Shown: in pieces, positions 8,966-20,619 of the stretch
Layout of the letters: each line of letters starts with the position of its first letter
Numbering within the stretch: position 1 is the stretch's first letter
NCBI GenBank assembly: GCA_023525975.1
Contig: CM042018.1
Span: 71,059,001-71,123,000 of the forward strand
DNA from: Smallanthus sonchifolius
Taxonomy: Eukaryota; Streptophyta; Magnoliopsida; Asterales; Asteraceae
Reading direction: 5' to 3'
Length of the DNA stretch: 64,000 nt
Made by a program: the position numbers and the translations under genes
Notes under the pieces: generated by a model
The model's input: the letters and a program-made list of their open reading frames with translations, nothing else
The model's database searches: none
What the model was told of the DNA's origin: nothing

Positions 8966-11402
8966 GTCTCCCTTACTTTAGGAAATTTCGTCCCGAAATT
9001 AAAGTAGAAGGTTTCTGTTTTAAGTCTTATGATACGCACAAGGGTTATGAGAAAGATACTTTACGTTCCCAAGTAAACCCCGGGTTACGTTTAGAGCTCT
9101 GAAGGGAAAGTATCTATAGGAATAAGATTTCGCTTGAGTTTCTAAGTTTTCAAAGTCTGGGGTTGCCAAAAGTTTCCCTTTGAAACATATAATTTCATTG
9201 AGATAGATGAAGATTCGTTAAAAAAGCATTGGAGAGGATGATTGTTGAATTTCTATTCAAGATTTAAAGTGAGATGTATCACTCGGGATGGATTCGATGA
9301 TAGTTCAAGAATTTGAGTTTGTAGACTAACACGTCTAAGGATTGTTACGGTACCTAAGTTCTGTGGCTCCCTTTTACGGTAAGTCTTAGATCGTAGTACA
9401 CGACAGAGTTTACTATGTCTTTCCATACGATGATTTTCGTACTTACGTGTGCACCCGCAAGCATTCAAATCGTCGCATAGTCCGCATAGGTCCTTCCGTT
9501 TGTGTGTGGATCAAGAAGGAGTACAAGAATTTGTTTAACACACGACTAGAGTTTCCACATAAGAGTGATCATTGATTAACGAGTCCCTCAGAGAGAAACG
9601 TCATTCAATGAGTAAAGAAAAGAATGTGACAAGACTTAGAGTTTCAAAGTTTCCTCGTGATTGATTAAGAATACTTCAATCATTGAGTAGTTTAAAAGTC
9701 TTATACGTTCATCATGTTTGAATAAGCATACGTCAAACATGGAATAGTTTAAAGTCTTATACGTCCATCGTGTTTGAACAAGCAAACGTCCAACATGGAG
9801 TAGCTTAAAGTCTCATACGTTCATCATGTTTGAACAAGCATACGTCAAACATGGGGTAGTTTAAAGTCTCATACATTCATCATGTTTGAACAAGACTACG
9901 TCAAACATGGGGTAGTTTAAAGTCTCATACGTTCATCATGTTTGAACAAGAATACGTCAAACATGGAGTAGTTTAAAGTCTCATACGTTCATCATGTTTG
10001 AACAAGAATACGTCAAACATGGAATAGCTTAAAGTCTCATACGTTCATCATGTTTGAACAAGCATACGTCAAACATGGGGTAGTTTAAATTGTGTTTGAA
10101 CAAGAATGCGTCAAACATCGGATAGTTTAAATTGTGTTTGAACAAGAATGCGTCAAACATCGGATAGTTTAAATTGTGTTTGAACAAGAATACGTCAAAC
10201 ATAGAATAGCCTTAAAGTCTCTTAGTTTAGCTACAGTGTATAGAAGTATACGATTACGTTTTGAGTATAAAGTGGTTATCTAAATACTCTAGTGTTTAAG
10301 AGAGGTGTGGGACAGCGTTTGGAACAGGATTAACCGTTATACGCTTTCTCACAAAAGATTCGAGTTGTCCAGAAGATTAGTGGATCCCGATGTTTGGTTT
10401 AGATAGGAGTCAGGGGATGTACTCTGCTAAAGAGAGTAATGTCCTCCTTCCTGCTAGTGTCTAGTATCAAGAGTGAAGTTTTCTCGTATATATAGAATGT
10501 ACGTTTATCAAGTCTCATAGGGTTTGGTTAGGATGGACACACAAAGTTTTCAAGACTAAGAATCCAAGTATAAGTTTGAAAATAGGATAAGTCAGTTGAG
10601 TTTCAAGTTTCAGTATTAAGCTTTACATGACCCTTTATTGATCATGTTTAGTTTTAAGAACACGGGATTGAGTATTTGTACAAGTTTTACATGAATCAAA
10701 AGTCTCTGACCTCATAGTTGTGTATACGAAGTTTAATGTTTTAGCAACGTGTATTTAAGCCTTTAGTCCCCGTTGTGGTTTTTAGTAAGTCTTTTACGTG
10801 ACAAGATTTGAATGAGGAAAGTCTCCAAGCATAGGGTGACGGGAAAAGTTTTGATACGGTTTATGATAGTGTGTTTACAAATGCTTTATCTTGATTCATA
10901 ACAGAAAGTATAGTTTTCTTTTGTATAGAATGTAATTAAGATGTTCAAAAACGACGAGTTAGGCATCGATAAGTAGTACGAGTAAGATTTATAAAAGATA
11001 GGTGTGATTGTCACGCGAAAAGTTGGTCAAGTTTACAAGTGTTAAGTCTATACAAGAAGTAAGGGTCATGGTTGTTTGGGGTAATGATTTGTAAGTCGGG
11101 TTGTTTTTGAAAATGAGCTTACGAATTAGAAGATTTGTTCAAGATTTATTCCTCAGGTACACGTGTCACTTAGGATTTTTATAGTTTAATGCAACGTTGT
11201 AAATTATTTCAAGTACTAACGTAAGTTGTTTTTGACGAAAGTGTTTGGGTAGGTGTGTTAAGTTTACAATGATGAAAGGAAGCGTCAAATTAACAAGTGT
11301 TAACAAGATGAAATTTCAAAATAACTTTCATTAGATGTTTCAAAATTTGGGCTTCTAGCCCTTACATAAGACAAAATTTAAAATTTAATAGAAATGGAGG
11401 CT
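8966..11402 (-). other. LARD-1 internal region, 3' half (non-coding)
   Basis: There is no credible gene. In element sense this is the region upstream of the 3' LTR; a purine-rich tract (AAAGTAAGGGAGAC on the minus strand, ending at 8966) abuts that LTR and is the probable PPT. The main structure is the 56-bp/42-bp tandem array at 9703-10215. The rest is A/T-rich without motifs that I recognise. Confidence 0.7.
9703..10215. repeat. Tandem array of hairpin-forming 56-bp and 42-bp units
   Basis: A core CGTCAAACATGG recurs at 9731, 9787, 9843, 9899, 9955, 10011 and 10067, exactly 56 bp apart, with slight variation (the second core has CGTCCAACATGG). It then recurs at 10109, 10151 and 10193, 42 bp apart. 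Most 56-bp units hold an inverted repeat, CATGTTTGA and TCAAACATG, around a loop of about 10-11 bases, so each could fold into a 9-bp hairpin. The short units lack 14 bp of the long ones. Confidence 0.92.
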
Positions 11403-11978
11403 TCATGCACGCCTTAGGTAGCTCTCCACTAAGAAACAGATTAGTACTATCACAAGTACTGCTAGGGTTACTCGGATGGCAAACCTAGCCTCTGCCCTAG
11501 TGGTCTCGGTGCGGTGCTCGAGGATTTCTCTGTCTTCTTCCAAAGTTACGATCTTTTCTTCCTGGATCCAGATTTGATTGGCCAGGTCGTTGATCCTTTG
11601 GTTTAACAGGTCGTGCCGTACCCTATGCTCTATCTCCCTCCTCATAAATTCTTCGGTTTCCAGAAACCTAGGAATGTTAGACACCGGGATCCCCATTGCC
11701 ACGGCAGGTACTCCGGTATGCCTAGCCCTTAGGGTAGGGGTAGGTGCTAGGTACGGGTCCCTTGGTGGTGATGAGAACCAGTGGTGAAGATGAGGTGGTT
11801 GATAGGGATTCCTCGATGGTGATGTCCTAGGGTTTCTGGTCCAATTGGTGTTGAGCTCAGCTCTTGCCCTAGCATTAGGGTAGGGACTTGGTTGATACAC
11901 CGGTGACTCGCTACTCTCTTCGTGGTCGGACTCTCCTCTTGGATGATACACTGGTGAAGAGTGTGAGTGGGAGTCCAT
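11403..11978 (-). CDS. LARD-1 ORF: predicted coiled-coil, tail-anchored membrane protein
   Basis: I do not recognise a named family. The frame is 191 codons and intact. Residues 1-90 are Ser/Pro/Tyr/His-rich and look disordered. Residues about 119-165 are charged with heptad-like spacing (LNQRINDLANQI, EEKIVTLEEDREILEHR), so probably coiled coil. Residues about 170-188 are strongly hydrophobic (VTLAVLVIVLICFLV), followed by a short basic tail (YLRRA). This is the pattern of a C-terminally anchored membrane protein. It lies about 1.5 kb downstream of the PBS, where Gypsy elements carry pre-gag or gag sequence. The broken pre-gag ORF of Gypsy-1 (35953-36762) has the same order of parts, so a shared origin is plausible but unproven. 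Confidence 0.7.
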   Translation of the reverse strand: MDSHSHSSPVYHPRGESDHEESSESPVYQPSPYPNARARAELNTNWTRNPRTSPSRNPYQPPHLHHWFSSPPRDPYLAPTPTLRARHTGVPAVAMGIPVSNIPRFLETEEFMRREIEHRVRHDLLNQRINDLANQIWIQEEKIVTLEEDREILEHRTETTRAEARFAIRVTLAVLVIVLICFLVESYLRRA

Positions 11979-13514
11979 TACCTAGCAAGAGTAGAAAGAA
12001 AAGGTTGTAAGTAAGTTGATCAAATATATTCAAAAGTTTTTATACATAATACTGAGTTATCACAGTAATGTTTTCAAAAATAGTTTTAATTGGAAGTTGA
12101 TGGGCTAACGAGGAAGATTCCTGGAAGAAAGGGGTGGTCATCAGGACTCACTTAAGTACCCTATTTCCCTAGCCAGAACTTTCTCATGGGCCTACAACTT
12201 CTCTCAGTTGTTGTCACCGATGTTTGGGTTTATGTTACTATGTCAAGGTTCATTGTGGGTTTAGAGTCTTAAACGTGGAACTTGTTTATTCTATAGTAGG
12301 CTTCTTCCCTTGCGGGAAAATGATCAGGTTACTAATCCCTTTGTTAATGTACTTTAGGTTTAGAAAACGTTAAGTTTTGTTTACAAGAAACGGTGATGTG
12401 TAAGTTTTAAGGATGTAATGAAAGTTTTGAGATATATAAATGTGTAACAAAGTTTGAGTAGATCATCAAATGAAGTTTTGAGTGATGAAAACACAAGAGT
12501 TTCTCCTTAGGTGTCAAGTTTACAAAGTAATGAAATTTGTAAAAGGACTTGTAGGGTAATACATGGTTTTAAATGTGCTGGTATTACAAGGATCATGAAG
12601 TTTAAGGACGTATGAAAGTTTTGAGATGTATAAAAGTGTAACGAAAGTTTTGAGTTAGTTATCAAATGAAACTTGGTTACGTGCTAAGGAGGTAAGGTAA
12701 AAATACAAGGGTTACCTCCTAGGTGTCATATTTATAAAATAATGAAGCTTTATAGAAGAATTTGTAGGGTAATACATAGTTTTAAGGGTTGTATTACAAC
12801 GATCGTGAAGTTTATTGGGTAGTATCTATGAGTATAAGTTTATGTATATAGTTTTTAAGTATAATCTCGTAAGAATTTCTCCTTGAAGGTGACTCCTTCA
12901 AGTCATGACGAGTAAGCATGCTATCATGTGACCACTCTTGAAAAGATGGAACATAAGAATCATGGAGTAAAGGTTACATCGGAAAGTTTCTGAATCATGA
13001 ATTTATAAAGTGTATAGTATTTGAGATGGTACTCATTTAGTGCATATCACTAAGTGAGTATTTTGACATATCAAGAGAAATTTGAGCTCACTAATGTTTA
13101 GAGAATTCGTGCATTCCTATAAGTGGATACTCATCCCAAGAATTCTCAGGAAAGCATACGGGTCCAAAGGTTGATTTGGATTTATACGAAATGCTTTCCT
13201 TGACAGAATTTCCCAGAATACAGGTATCCACCCTTCCGGTCCGCACAAGTTCTCACACATTATCTAGAACTTAAATATTCTTGACGAGAGTTTAGTGGTG
13301 GATTAGACTTGAAGCCTAAGAACGTGTCCTCGATGTAGTAGCCTCTTGTAGCACGTAGGGAAGTAGAAACGTAGAATCTCCAAGCGTTCACGTATAAGAA
13401 TTAAGAATAGAATAAGGAGAAAGTTCCTAGTAAAGGACATGAGATAACTCATGTTTGGGTCTCCTAAGTTATAGTTTAGGTCATGTGTCTAATAACCTAA
13501 TTCCCTATAACCAA
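11979..13514 (-). other. LARD-1 internal region, leader side (non-coding)
   Basis: In element sense this is the stretch between the PBS and the 191-codon ORF. No ORF, RNA gene or array stands out. There are two loosely repeated segments around 12400-12560 and 12590-12790. Confidence 0.6.
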
Positions 13515-13527
13515 GGCTCTGATACCA
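13515..13527 (-). other. LARD-1 primer-binding site (initiator tRNA-Met)
   Basis: The minus strand reads TGGTATCAGAGCC three bases after the LTR end GGGTGTGACA. This sets the direction of the element as leftward. Confidence 0.93.
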
Positions 13528-15435
13528 ATCTGTCACACCCCAACCGACGGCAGATTATACGTCGGGGCGGACGCAGTTGTTCAATAGCACAAGGTTGACT
13601 ACTAAAGTTTCGATATTTCATTAATAAATAACTTAAGATTCAATACAAGGAAGAATAATACGAATACAATATTTAATTTAAGTAGTCTAGGTCCAAAGCA
13701 TCCTATGTGATCACGAATAAGTCTCATGTTGTAGAACCTGAAACATGTGAAAGAATCTGTCAACTACAAAATAGTTGGTGAGATACAAAGGTTTTGACAC
13801 AGTTTAACAAGTATTTGAAAAGTATTACAATTCACTATGATTTGTGCATTCTATAATGTAAGTATGAGAAAACAAGTATCTTAAACATTGTGCACATCAA
13901 CCCTCCAACCAAGTTTAGGCATAACTCGCAGGTTACCCTTATAAGTCTCAAGTTTGAAGTTTAATGTAGTAGCAAACACCAAGGGCTCCCCCCCCCCCCC
14001 GAAGGGGTCAATCAATCAAGGTGGATTGGTCAAATGCAATAGATCTATCATTGTTACTATCGGCTTGATCAAAGCTAATGAATGTGCTAGTTTTAAGTTT
14101 AATCTAAGCATACAAGTCTCAAGTTTAACATAAGAATAAACACGTAGTCATAGTTGTACAAGAATTGTATAAGTTTAAGAATTGTGAACATGTTTCACCC
14201 CAAAAGCATAAAAGGAAAAAGGGGCTAAGTATACTCACTTGGATTGATGACGAGTATCCGACACGGATAAGTATTTGCAAGACTTTGAGGGAGAATATCC
14301 TCACGATAAGCCTAAGTATGCAAGTCTAAAGATTTAAGTAAACGTCTAAGACAAAGATCTAGGATTTCAAGATTCGACTAGGGTTCCAATGGGATTGATT
14401 GTGTTTATGAAGTTTAAATCAAGTTTAAAACAAAGGTTTTAAATGAACGATACAAGACTTGTATATCAAAGTTTAATAGGTTTATAGCTTAAAAAGATTT
14501 AAGATAAAAAGTCTCAACATTATAAATTACATACAATAAGTAATAATAATTTAGTAGATTTGTATATTTTGTTAAACGAAAGACTATACAATTATTTAAA
14601 GTTTTATAATAATTGTTTTAGGTAAGGATCAATGTTAATAATTATTTCAAGAGTAAAATAATTATTAAACACCAAATATTTAAAGACTACATAGTAAATT
14701 AAGAGAAATTATTTAAAGAGTAACTAATCATTGAAGGAAATTAATTATCTAAAAGGATAATTAATTTACTTAGAATAATAACTTATTTAAGGTTTATTAA
14801 GGTAATTACGTGTTAAGTATAATTGGCAACCAAATAATGTTTTATAAGTTTAAATAAATATCAAGTTTCCATAAGTTTATAAAGTAAAATCCATTATGAA
14901 TTTTTTATGCGTTTTGACTATACGTTTATAAAGGTTTTAAATATGGGATCAAACCATAGGTTGTTATAAGGTTTCTTAAGTTATTTAAATAAGGTTTACA
15001 AGTTCATGGACGTTTAAACGTTCATCTAGTTTTTAAAGAGTTTATAAACTCATATCTATATAGGAAACGATTAAAATATAATTATTTCTCTCACTTTATA
15101 TAAACAAAGAGGTTTATATAATTCTATAGAGTTATAAATTTATAAATAAGTTTATAAACTTTTCTGAAAAATAATTTGTGACAAAAGTATAATTTTTATA
15201 AAATTTCAGAATAGTTTTTAAGAATTTAAGGAAAGTCATTAATAAGAATTTTAATAAATTCTCCCTCCTTTTTTTTAGGATTTTTAACTAGGTTTTAAAT
15301 AGTTAAAATTATGTTTAGGATATGAAAGTAGGATAAAACTTCATTTCTAAGTTTATAAAGGCATCTCAGATTTTATAAAATTTATTAGAGTTTAAAACTG
15401 TTTAGAAATCAAATAATAAAAACAAAATGCAAAAA

Positions 15436-15512
15436 CCTGGGGCTGGCCGGATTCGAACTCGGCTCTGTCCCGGGTCATCACACGCACACACATTTAGCCA
15501 CTCCGGCTACGG
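15436..15512 (-). other. tRNA-like module T1 in the LARD-1 5' LTR
   Basis: Second LTR copy of the 7845-7921 module, with one visible substitution. In element sense it begins about 1046 bp from the LTR start. A-box-like and B-box-like blocks are both kept. Confidence 0.6.
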
Positions 15513-16036
15513 CTCGCTATTGTTAATACTGAAGAAAATAAAGTACTTAAACACAAGTTCAAATTACGCCCCAATTCGTATGAACACTAGAAACGAAATC
15601 TGCCAAATACGTATTGATTAGCCCTCTGTTAATGGAATTAAACAGAGGGTTTTTGATTATTGAGGGATTTCGAGTCGATTGACCATTGAGTTTACCTGAA
15701 TTGATGCGAAAACAAGGGAGATTGGGACCGTGATGGTTCGTCGGCGGTCGCAGCTCCTAACCGGAAATTGCAGGGTTAGACGGAGAAATTGAGAGTGAAG
15801 AAAGCTGGAGTGTGATGTTCTTAGGGTGTTTCACTCGGTTTTATAGCCGATTCCTTCATTAATTGCTGGGTTAGGTGGGGAGGTGGGGGTTGAGCGGCCG
15901 AGGTTCGATTTCGAACAATACGCGCGTCTCAGGCCGTGTCCGAGCATTGATGACATTGGGGTTGGGTCGCACGTGGGAGACGATGATCGAGGTTCAGTGA
16001 ATGTGAACGGTATTCGCGATTTGGCTAAGTTGGGTT

Positions 16037-16103
16037 CAAAACCGCTGCCTGCGGGATTCGAACCTGTGATTGTTTTTGAATCTTGGAAGTTTAAGCTATA
16101 GGA
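16037..16103 (-). other. tRNA-like module T2 in the LARD-1 5' LTR
   Basis: Second LTR copy of 8446-8512, about 455 bp from the LTR start in element sense. Perfect B-box match, weak A box. Confidence 0.4.
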
Positions 16104-16558
16104 AGAACAAGCCCTTGAGGTTTCCAAGTTTTGTCACTTTATGTTTAAAGTTAGATTTTTAGTTTAAACCAAGTTTCAGAAATGACAGATAAGTCCCCGA
16201 ACTTTATAAACAATTAAGTACGTTTTATTTTTATAAACCTAAATAAGTTTGATATAATTTTTATAAAGCTCAAGTTTATAGGTTTTAGTATATAAATATA
16301 AGTTTATTAATTATAATATCTATATAATTATAAATTCATAATGTTTTAAGAATTTGATAATCTTTTATTTATAAAACACACATATATATATATATATGTA
16401 TGTACAAGTGTAATTTGTTTTTTTTTTCCTTGAAACTCATATCAATAAATTAATAACTATTATTTAAGAAAATAGTTTTAATAAAATTTCAAGTTTTGAA
16501 TTAAAAATACGTGCAAAGGTTTAGGGGAATACAGGTCGGAAAAATCCTGGATATTACA

Positions 16559-16563
16559 ATACC
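16559..16563. repeat. Target-site duplication of LARD-1, right copy (ATACC)
   Basis: Matches 650-654 and directly follows the LTR end. Confidence 0.93.
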
Positions 16564-17331
16564 AGTGGGGTACACGTTGTATTTCATACTTAAATGGTAC
16601 CTTAACTTACAAGAAAGTGAGAATGAGATGCTTTTAGTTTCAAATCTTATAATATTGACAATTTAAATTTGTGTATCATAGCCTGATCCTGTTTTCTTTG
16701 AATGTTTATCGCATATGATAATATGTAATATGAAATTCTGAAAAAGATATAGTTTGATAATCTTGAAAGATATTGGTTTGATTGGTCAAGACTTGTAAGA
16801 ATGGCATAGGATACCATTTACCTTGATATACGGATTTTATATCCAAGATGTGTGATTGATATATCATATATACTGATATGATCTTCTTACTCGTGATGTT
16901 CGACCAAAAAGATGTGATTTTGTATGTTTTCATTTCAGTTTGTATAGAGAAAATCCAAAAATATTTTATGTTTCTTATGTTTGAAAAACCAAAAAGATTT
17001 TATTTTTCCAGCTTCCATAGAAATCTTAATTGTTGGTTACTTGGTTGTTTTTCTTTGCCTAAACTGAATTTTGCAGATAGAAGTTGACAAGGGGTCTTTC
17101 TCCCGAGTTTGTCTTCTAGATAGAAAGAGAGAGTGTGCAGATGAACAAGACGAAGACTACAATATGTTTCATGATGATATTGAAGACTGGTGACAATCTT
17201 CTGAAACTGTTTGTCAAGGGGGAGTCTGTTGAGCATATTCTGGTGACAACGAACTTGAAGATTCTATGTCTTAGTCTTAGAGTCTTTGACTTGTAATTGA
17301 TAGAATTGTTAGCAACAGTTAAGGGGGAGTC
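16564..17331 (+). mobile_element. Copia-1, 3' spacer (right part) and duplicated PPT
   Basis: This continues the Copia-1 spacer interrupted by LARD-1; it aligns with 6140-6720 of Copia-2. It ends in two polypurine tracts, one around 17214-17225 (followed by an LTR-start-like TGTTGAGCAT) and one at 17321-17329 (AAGGGGGAG) directly before the LTR. No gene is visible. Confidence 0.78.
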
Positions 17332-17680
17332 TGTTAGAGCATGTTTTGTAACTGTTGATAAAATTCTGTGTAAGTTCTTAGTAAGTTCGCCTAAGCATCT
17401 TAAGGAGCGAACTTGTTAAGTTCGCCTATGGTGCTATGGGCATTTGTGTTTCCCTATAAATAGGTGTTTACAAGTCTTAGAGAGAAACTTTGAGACCTTA
17501 GAGACTAGAAGTCAGAACTGAGAGAGCTTGTAAACAGTGTTTGTGGAGTGAAATACAAAGCGTTTATTTACACCGTGTTGTTGATTGGATTACACGTTGC
17601 ACATTGATCATGGATTCCGCAAGTTATCACTGTGTTGTACCACGAGTCTAGAAGATCCGTCACTCCCCAAGGGACCTACA
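17332..17680 (+). repeat. Copia-1 3' LTR
   Basis: 349 bp, TGTTAGAGCA to GGGACCTACA, clearly related at both ends to the Copia-2 and Copia-3 LTRs. It holds the dyad GCGAACTTGTTAAGTTCGC at 17407-17425 plus a half site at 17382-17390, and a TATAAATAG box at 17455-17463. Confidence 0.85.
17382..17463 (+). promoter_or_regulatory. Copia-1 LTR promoter: AAGTTCGC dyad plus TATA box
   Basis: One half site and one dyad (17407-17425) stand 30 bp before TATAAATAG (17455-17463). The geometry is that of Copia-2 but the arm sequence differs (CGAACTT instead of CGTACTT). Confidence 0.65.
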
Positions 17681-18428
17681 AGATGTAGCCTCTTTTTTTT
17701 ATAATAAATGTTTTCAGTAGCATTTACTTCCCAAAAAAAAAAGAAAATAACTAAAGAAAATTTTATTAGCTTTGAATTTCTAAAAGTCTATTTGTATTAC
17801 TCTACCAAAAGGAATAAAGTCAATCAGCTAAACTAAAGCTATGGTTCGTTATGGACGTCAATGGATTCCTTATTAGCTGTGTTACCCAATCCGACTTTTT
17901 ATCTAGACTAGCGCATATCATCATTTCCATGACATTATCATAAGACTGGGCTGCATTGTTTAAGAGAACTCAGTCGGTTTTGGACCGCACCAGGCCGGAC
18001 TGGAAGACTAGAATTTCCCATTAGTTTAGACCGAAGATCGGACGATTGCTGGCTTTTGAAACGGGACTTATTCTTGCACCATTTTTAGCCAAGACTCGGT
18101 ATAGTTTGACGATGTCAAGAAGGTCAAACATATAATTTGCCTTTGATCATGAAGGTCAAATTTGCAGTAAAAGCATTTCTTTTTAAAATGTACACAACTC
18201 TATGCTTTAAATAGGCGTATGTGGTGATCTTGGTGGTAATTTCTTTTTGTTCCAAAATATAAATTATTTCTTTAAATTCTCAATAAAACAAAAAATACAA
18301 CAGATGTATTGTGAATTATTGTATACATGTATAAAAACGGGTCAAAAGTAGTTTGACTTAAACAGATCCTTATAGAATTCTAGTACCGTTTCATAAAGTC
18401 CATCTCCGTGACAAAGTTTTGCACTCTG
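17681..18428. other. Intergenic region 3' of the fibrillin gene
   Basis: A/T-rich single-copy-looking DNA between the Copia-1 LTR and the stop codon of the fibrillin gene. It must contain that gene's 3' UTR and poly(A) site. I see no ORF, repeat or RNA gene. Confidence 0.6.
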
Positions 18429-20559
18429 TCACACGGGGACTCGATATGAGGGATCGATCATCCTTAAGACGAACAAGTTTCCCTTATCACCTCTTGAGAC
18501 CCTGCAAATCAAGTTAAAAATGTCAAAATTTTCATTTATAGTATTGAGATGAATCAAGAAACGAAAATCAAGTTTTAAAGATATGAATAAGTTGTACAAA
18601 TGTCAAAGTTTCACCTCAATTCTTCATCCAAGTAAGTTATTTCAAGTGAACCTCGAGCTGTATCCGGCACTTTAACGGGTATCTGCAAGATATGAACGAA
18701 AACTGTCCTTATTAGATGCCCTGTGGGCGTGAGTACAATATCAGAGGTTGCAAAAATGTTTGCGGGTTAGTTAAACATGATTACAAAAACTATATTATTA
18801 GAATAATAAATTTAACTTTCAATCTTTAGTATTTACACAATCTTATGTATACATTTTGGCTCTGTTCAATCCTTTTGAGATAAAATACCATCCAAACCAA
18901 GCAATTTACATGTATACGGTCAAATTACCACCACTCATTTTTGGAGTAATTTTTTTTTTTTGAAAGACAAATTTCTTTAATCCTGTAGGAGTGGGACTTG
19001 AACTCATGACCTCCTCAAACCTTGGTGTTCCAAGAGGATTTTTGGAGTAAATAGACAACTAATAACATAGAATAGAACTTACCAATCCTAAAATCTTGAA
19101 ATAATCAAATTTCACCGCCACCTTTCTGGCGTTCACTGGTGTTAAATCAGCTGTTACCTAGAGATACATGACAATTACCAAGGCTCGTTGATGAAACCTA
19201 ACCCGTTTGTATTTTCATATAAACCCATTAGGCATTAACAAGATACCTGGTTAAAGGTCGGGAATGATTCCATATTTTGAGCTCTAAGTGTGTCTACATT
19301 AATCGCTTGATAGTTTACACGCGATCTAAGGAACTTGGGTCGCTGTAAAGAAAGACACTTTGTAAGCAAGCCATTGAGAAATTCTTCCAAGTAAGAGAAA
19401 GAATCAAGAACCACATGATCTGACCTTAGTTTGTAGAATCGATTGTGAAGTCGTGTATATGAGTTCCCATTTACCATCTAGCAAGGGGGACTTGAGCGGT
19501 TCCATTGTCGGATTTGCTGCTTCGAGCTTTTGAACTATCTAAATCCAACAATTTAGATCCAAGCTAGAAAGTACAAACACAAAATGTAATCATGACACTT
19601 TCATGACTTTTCTTTTGATTAAATACCTTAATTATACATGATCAATCATAGACTATTTCCTTGGTAGCTAACATTATATCATATTTTTAGCCCAATTAGT
19701 TCATCTTTTGATGGGTGTGTATACAAATCAAATCATAATCCACAATTGTATGCTATGAATAGGGTATCTAGTTTAGTGACCGCTCAAATTGTAGACTCTC
19801 TTGATATAAAGTACACATTCACTTTTAATCAACGATTCTTTTACTTTTAATCAACTATTCTTGACACGACACAAAAATAATTACGATTTGGATTCATATC
19901 TAACCCGTTTAATAAAAATATGGTGATCGAGTTGACCTGTTTAATTAAATAGCTTATGTTCGGGTTTGACCTAACCCATTTAATCAACCAGGTTACCTGC
20001 CAATAGTTTAACCCATTATTACAATCCGCCAACCAATTTGACTGATTTAGATAAATCGGTTGTACCGGCCCTCTTTGACACCAATAAATATACAGGTCAA
20101 CCCACTTTTAATAGTCAATAACCCAAAACAAGAAAAGAAATCAATTTTCGAATCACCTGGTTTTGTATCATCAGACTAAAATCTTTTGAAGGTTGGAGCA
20201 AGAGATTGATTTGGATTTGGAGGGCTGACCTGGTCGATAGTTTGCTGATCTTCAGGGGAAGCTTCAGCACCACGATCAAGAGGAGCAATGGCGTCAAGAA
20301 GCTCCTGTTTGATGGATTTGGCGTCTTTGTACTTGTTCAAGAAAGCTGGGAAGAAGGAAACATTGGTCCTCCATTTTGAGATGGGTGCGAGTGAAATGCG
20401 GCTGGGTTTAGCCAGAAAAGTTATAGCGGAGAGGGAGGAGTGTGAGTGGAAGAGTTTAGGGAGATGGTGAGGAGTGGTGGTCACGGCGGTTGACGGAGTG
20501 GATAAGGCCATAGAAACCGGGAGAATTGGTGGTTGTGTGTGTTGGTTTTTGACAGCCAA
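18429..20559 (-). CDS. FBN3: Plastid-lipid-associated protein / fibrillin, FBN3 type (six exons)
   Basis: Exons, in order of transcription: 20230-20559, 19425-19538, 19247-19342, 19083-19157, 18615-18682 and 18429-18501. All introns are GT-AG and all phases join, giving about 251 residues and ending with TGA at 18429-18431. Fibrillins are plastid lipid-binding proteins of thylakoids, plastoglobules or stroma. Exon 1 encodes a Ser/Thr-rich chloroplast transit peptide and the family motif KQELLDAIAPLDRGAEASPE. Exon 2 has KWELIYTTSQSIL. Exon 3 has NYQAINVDTLRAQNME. Exons 5-6 have RGSLEITYLDEELR and SRGDKGNLFVLRMIDPSYR. Together these mark the PAP/fibrillin domain and most resemble Arabidopsis FBN3 (PAP3). 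The start may be 20559 or the second ATG at 20511, 16 codons later. No stop or frameshift is seen; this is the one apparently functional host gene. Confidence 0.88.
18937..19050 (-). mobile_element. tRNA-derived SINE in fibrillin intron 4 (with 13-bp TSD)
   Basis: ATTTTTGGAGTAA occurs at 18937-18949 and again at 19038-19050. Between them are 88 bp that read on the minus strand as a B-box-like AGTTCAAGTCCCA and then a poly(A) tail (the T run at 18950-18960). This is a short, probably 5'-truncated SINE integrated by target-primed reverse transcription. It has the same polarity as the gene. Confidence 0.82.
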
Positions 20560-20619
20560 ATGATTTATTGGTGGGAGAGTGATTGGCTGAAAAAATATAT
20601 TCTTTGTAAGCCAATTCTT

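Larger units (their letters stand above)
655..16558 (-). mobile_element. LARD-1: large non-autonomous Gypsy-like LTR retrotransposon
   Basis: Two copies of a 3-kb direct repeat (655-8965 once the nested Copia-2 is removed, and 13531-16558) flank a 4565-bp internal region. Read on the minus strand the LTR begins TGTAATATCC and ends GGGTGTGACA, and it is followed by a primer-binding site for initiator tRNA-Met at 13515-13527, so the element is transcribed leftwards. No gag, protease, RT or integrase is recognisable inside. That fits a LARD (large retrotransposon derivative) mobilised in trans by a Tekay-like Gypsy, whose LTR end and PBS look the same (Gypsy-1, 35491-35516). The only substantial reading frame is at 11403-11978. 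By eye the two LTRs differ by only a handful of bases per kb, so the insertion is fairly young. Confidence 0.9.
13531..16558 (-). repeat. LARD-1 5' LTR (element sense), intact, 3028 bp
   Basis: It is an uninterrupted copy of the split LTR at 655-8965, with matching TG/CA ends. It carries tRNA-like modules at 15436-15512 and 16037-16103 and a C homopolymer near 13990. Use it as the reference for the empty Copia-2 insertion site (around 14632). Confidence 0.93.
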
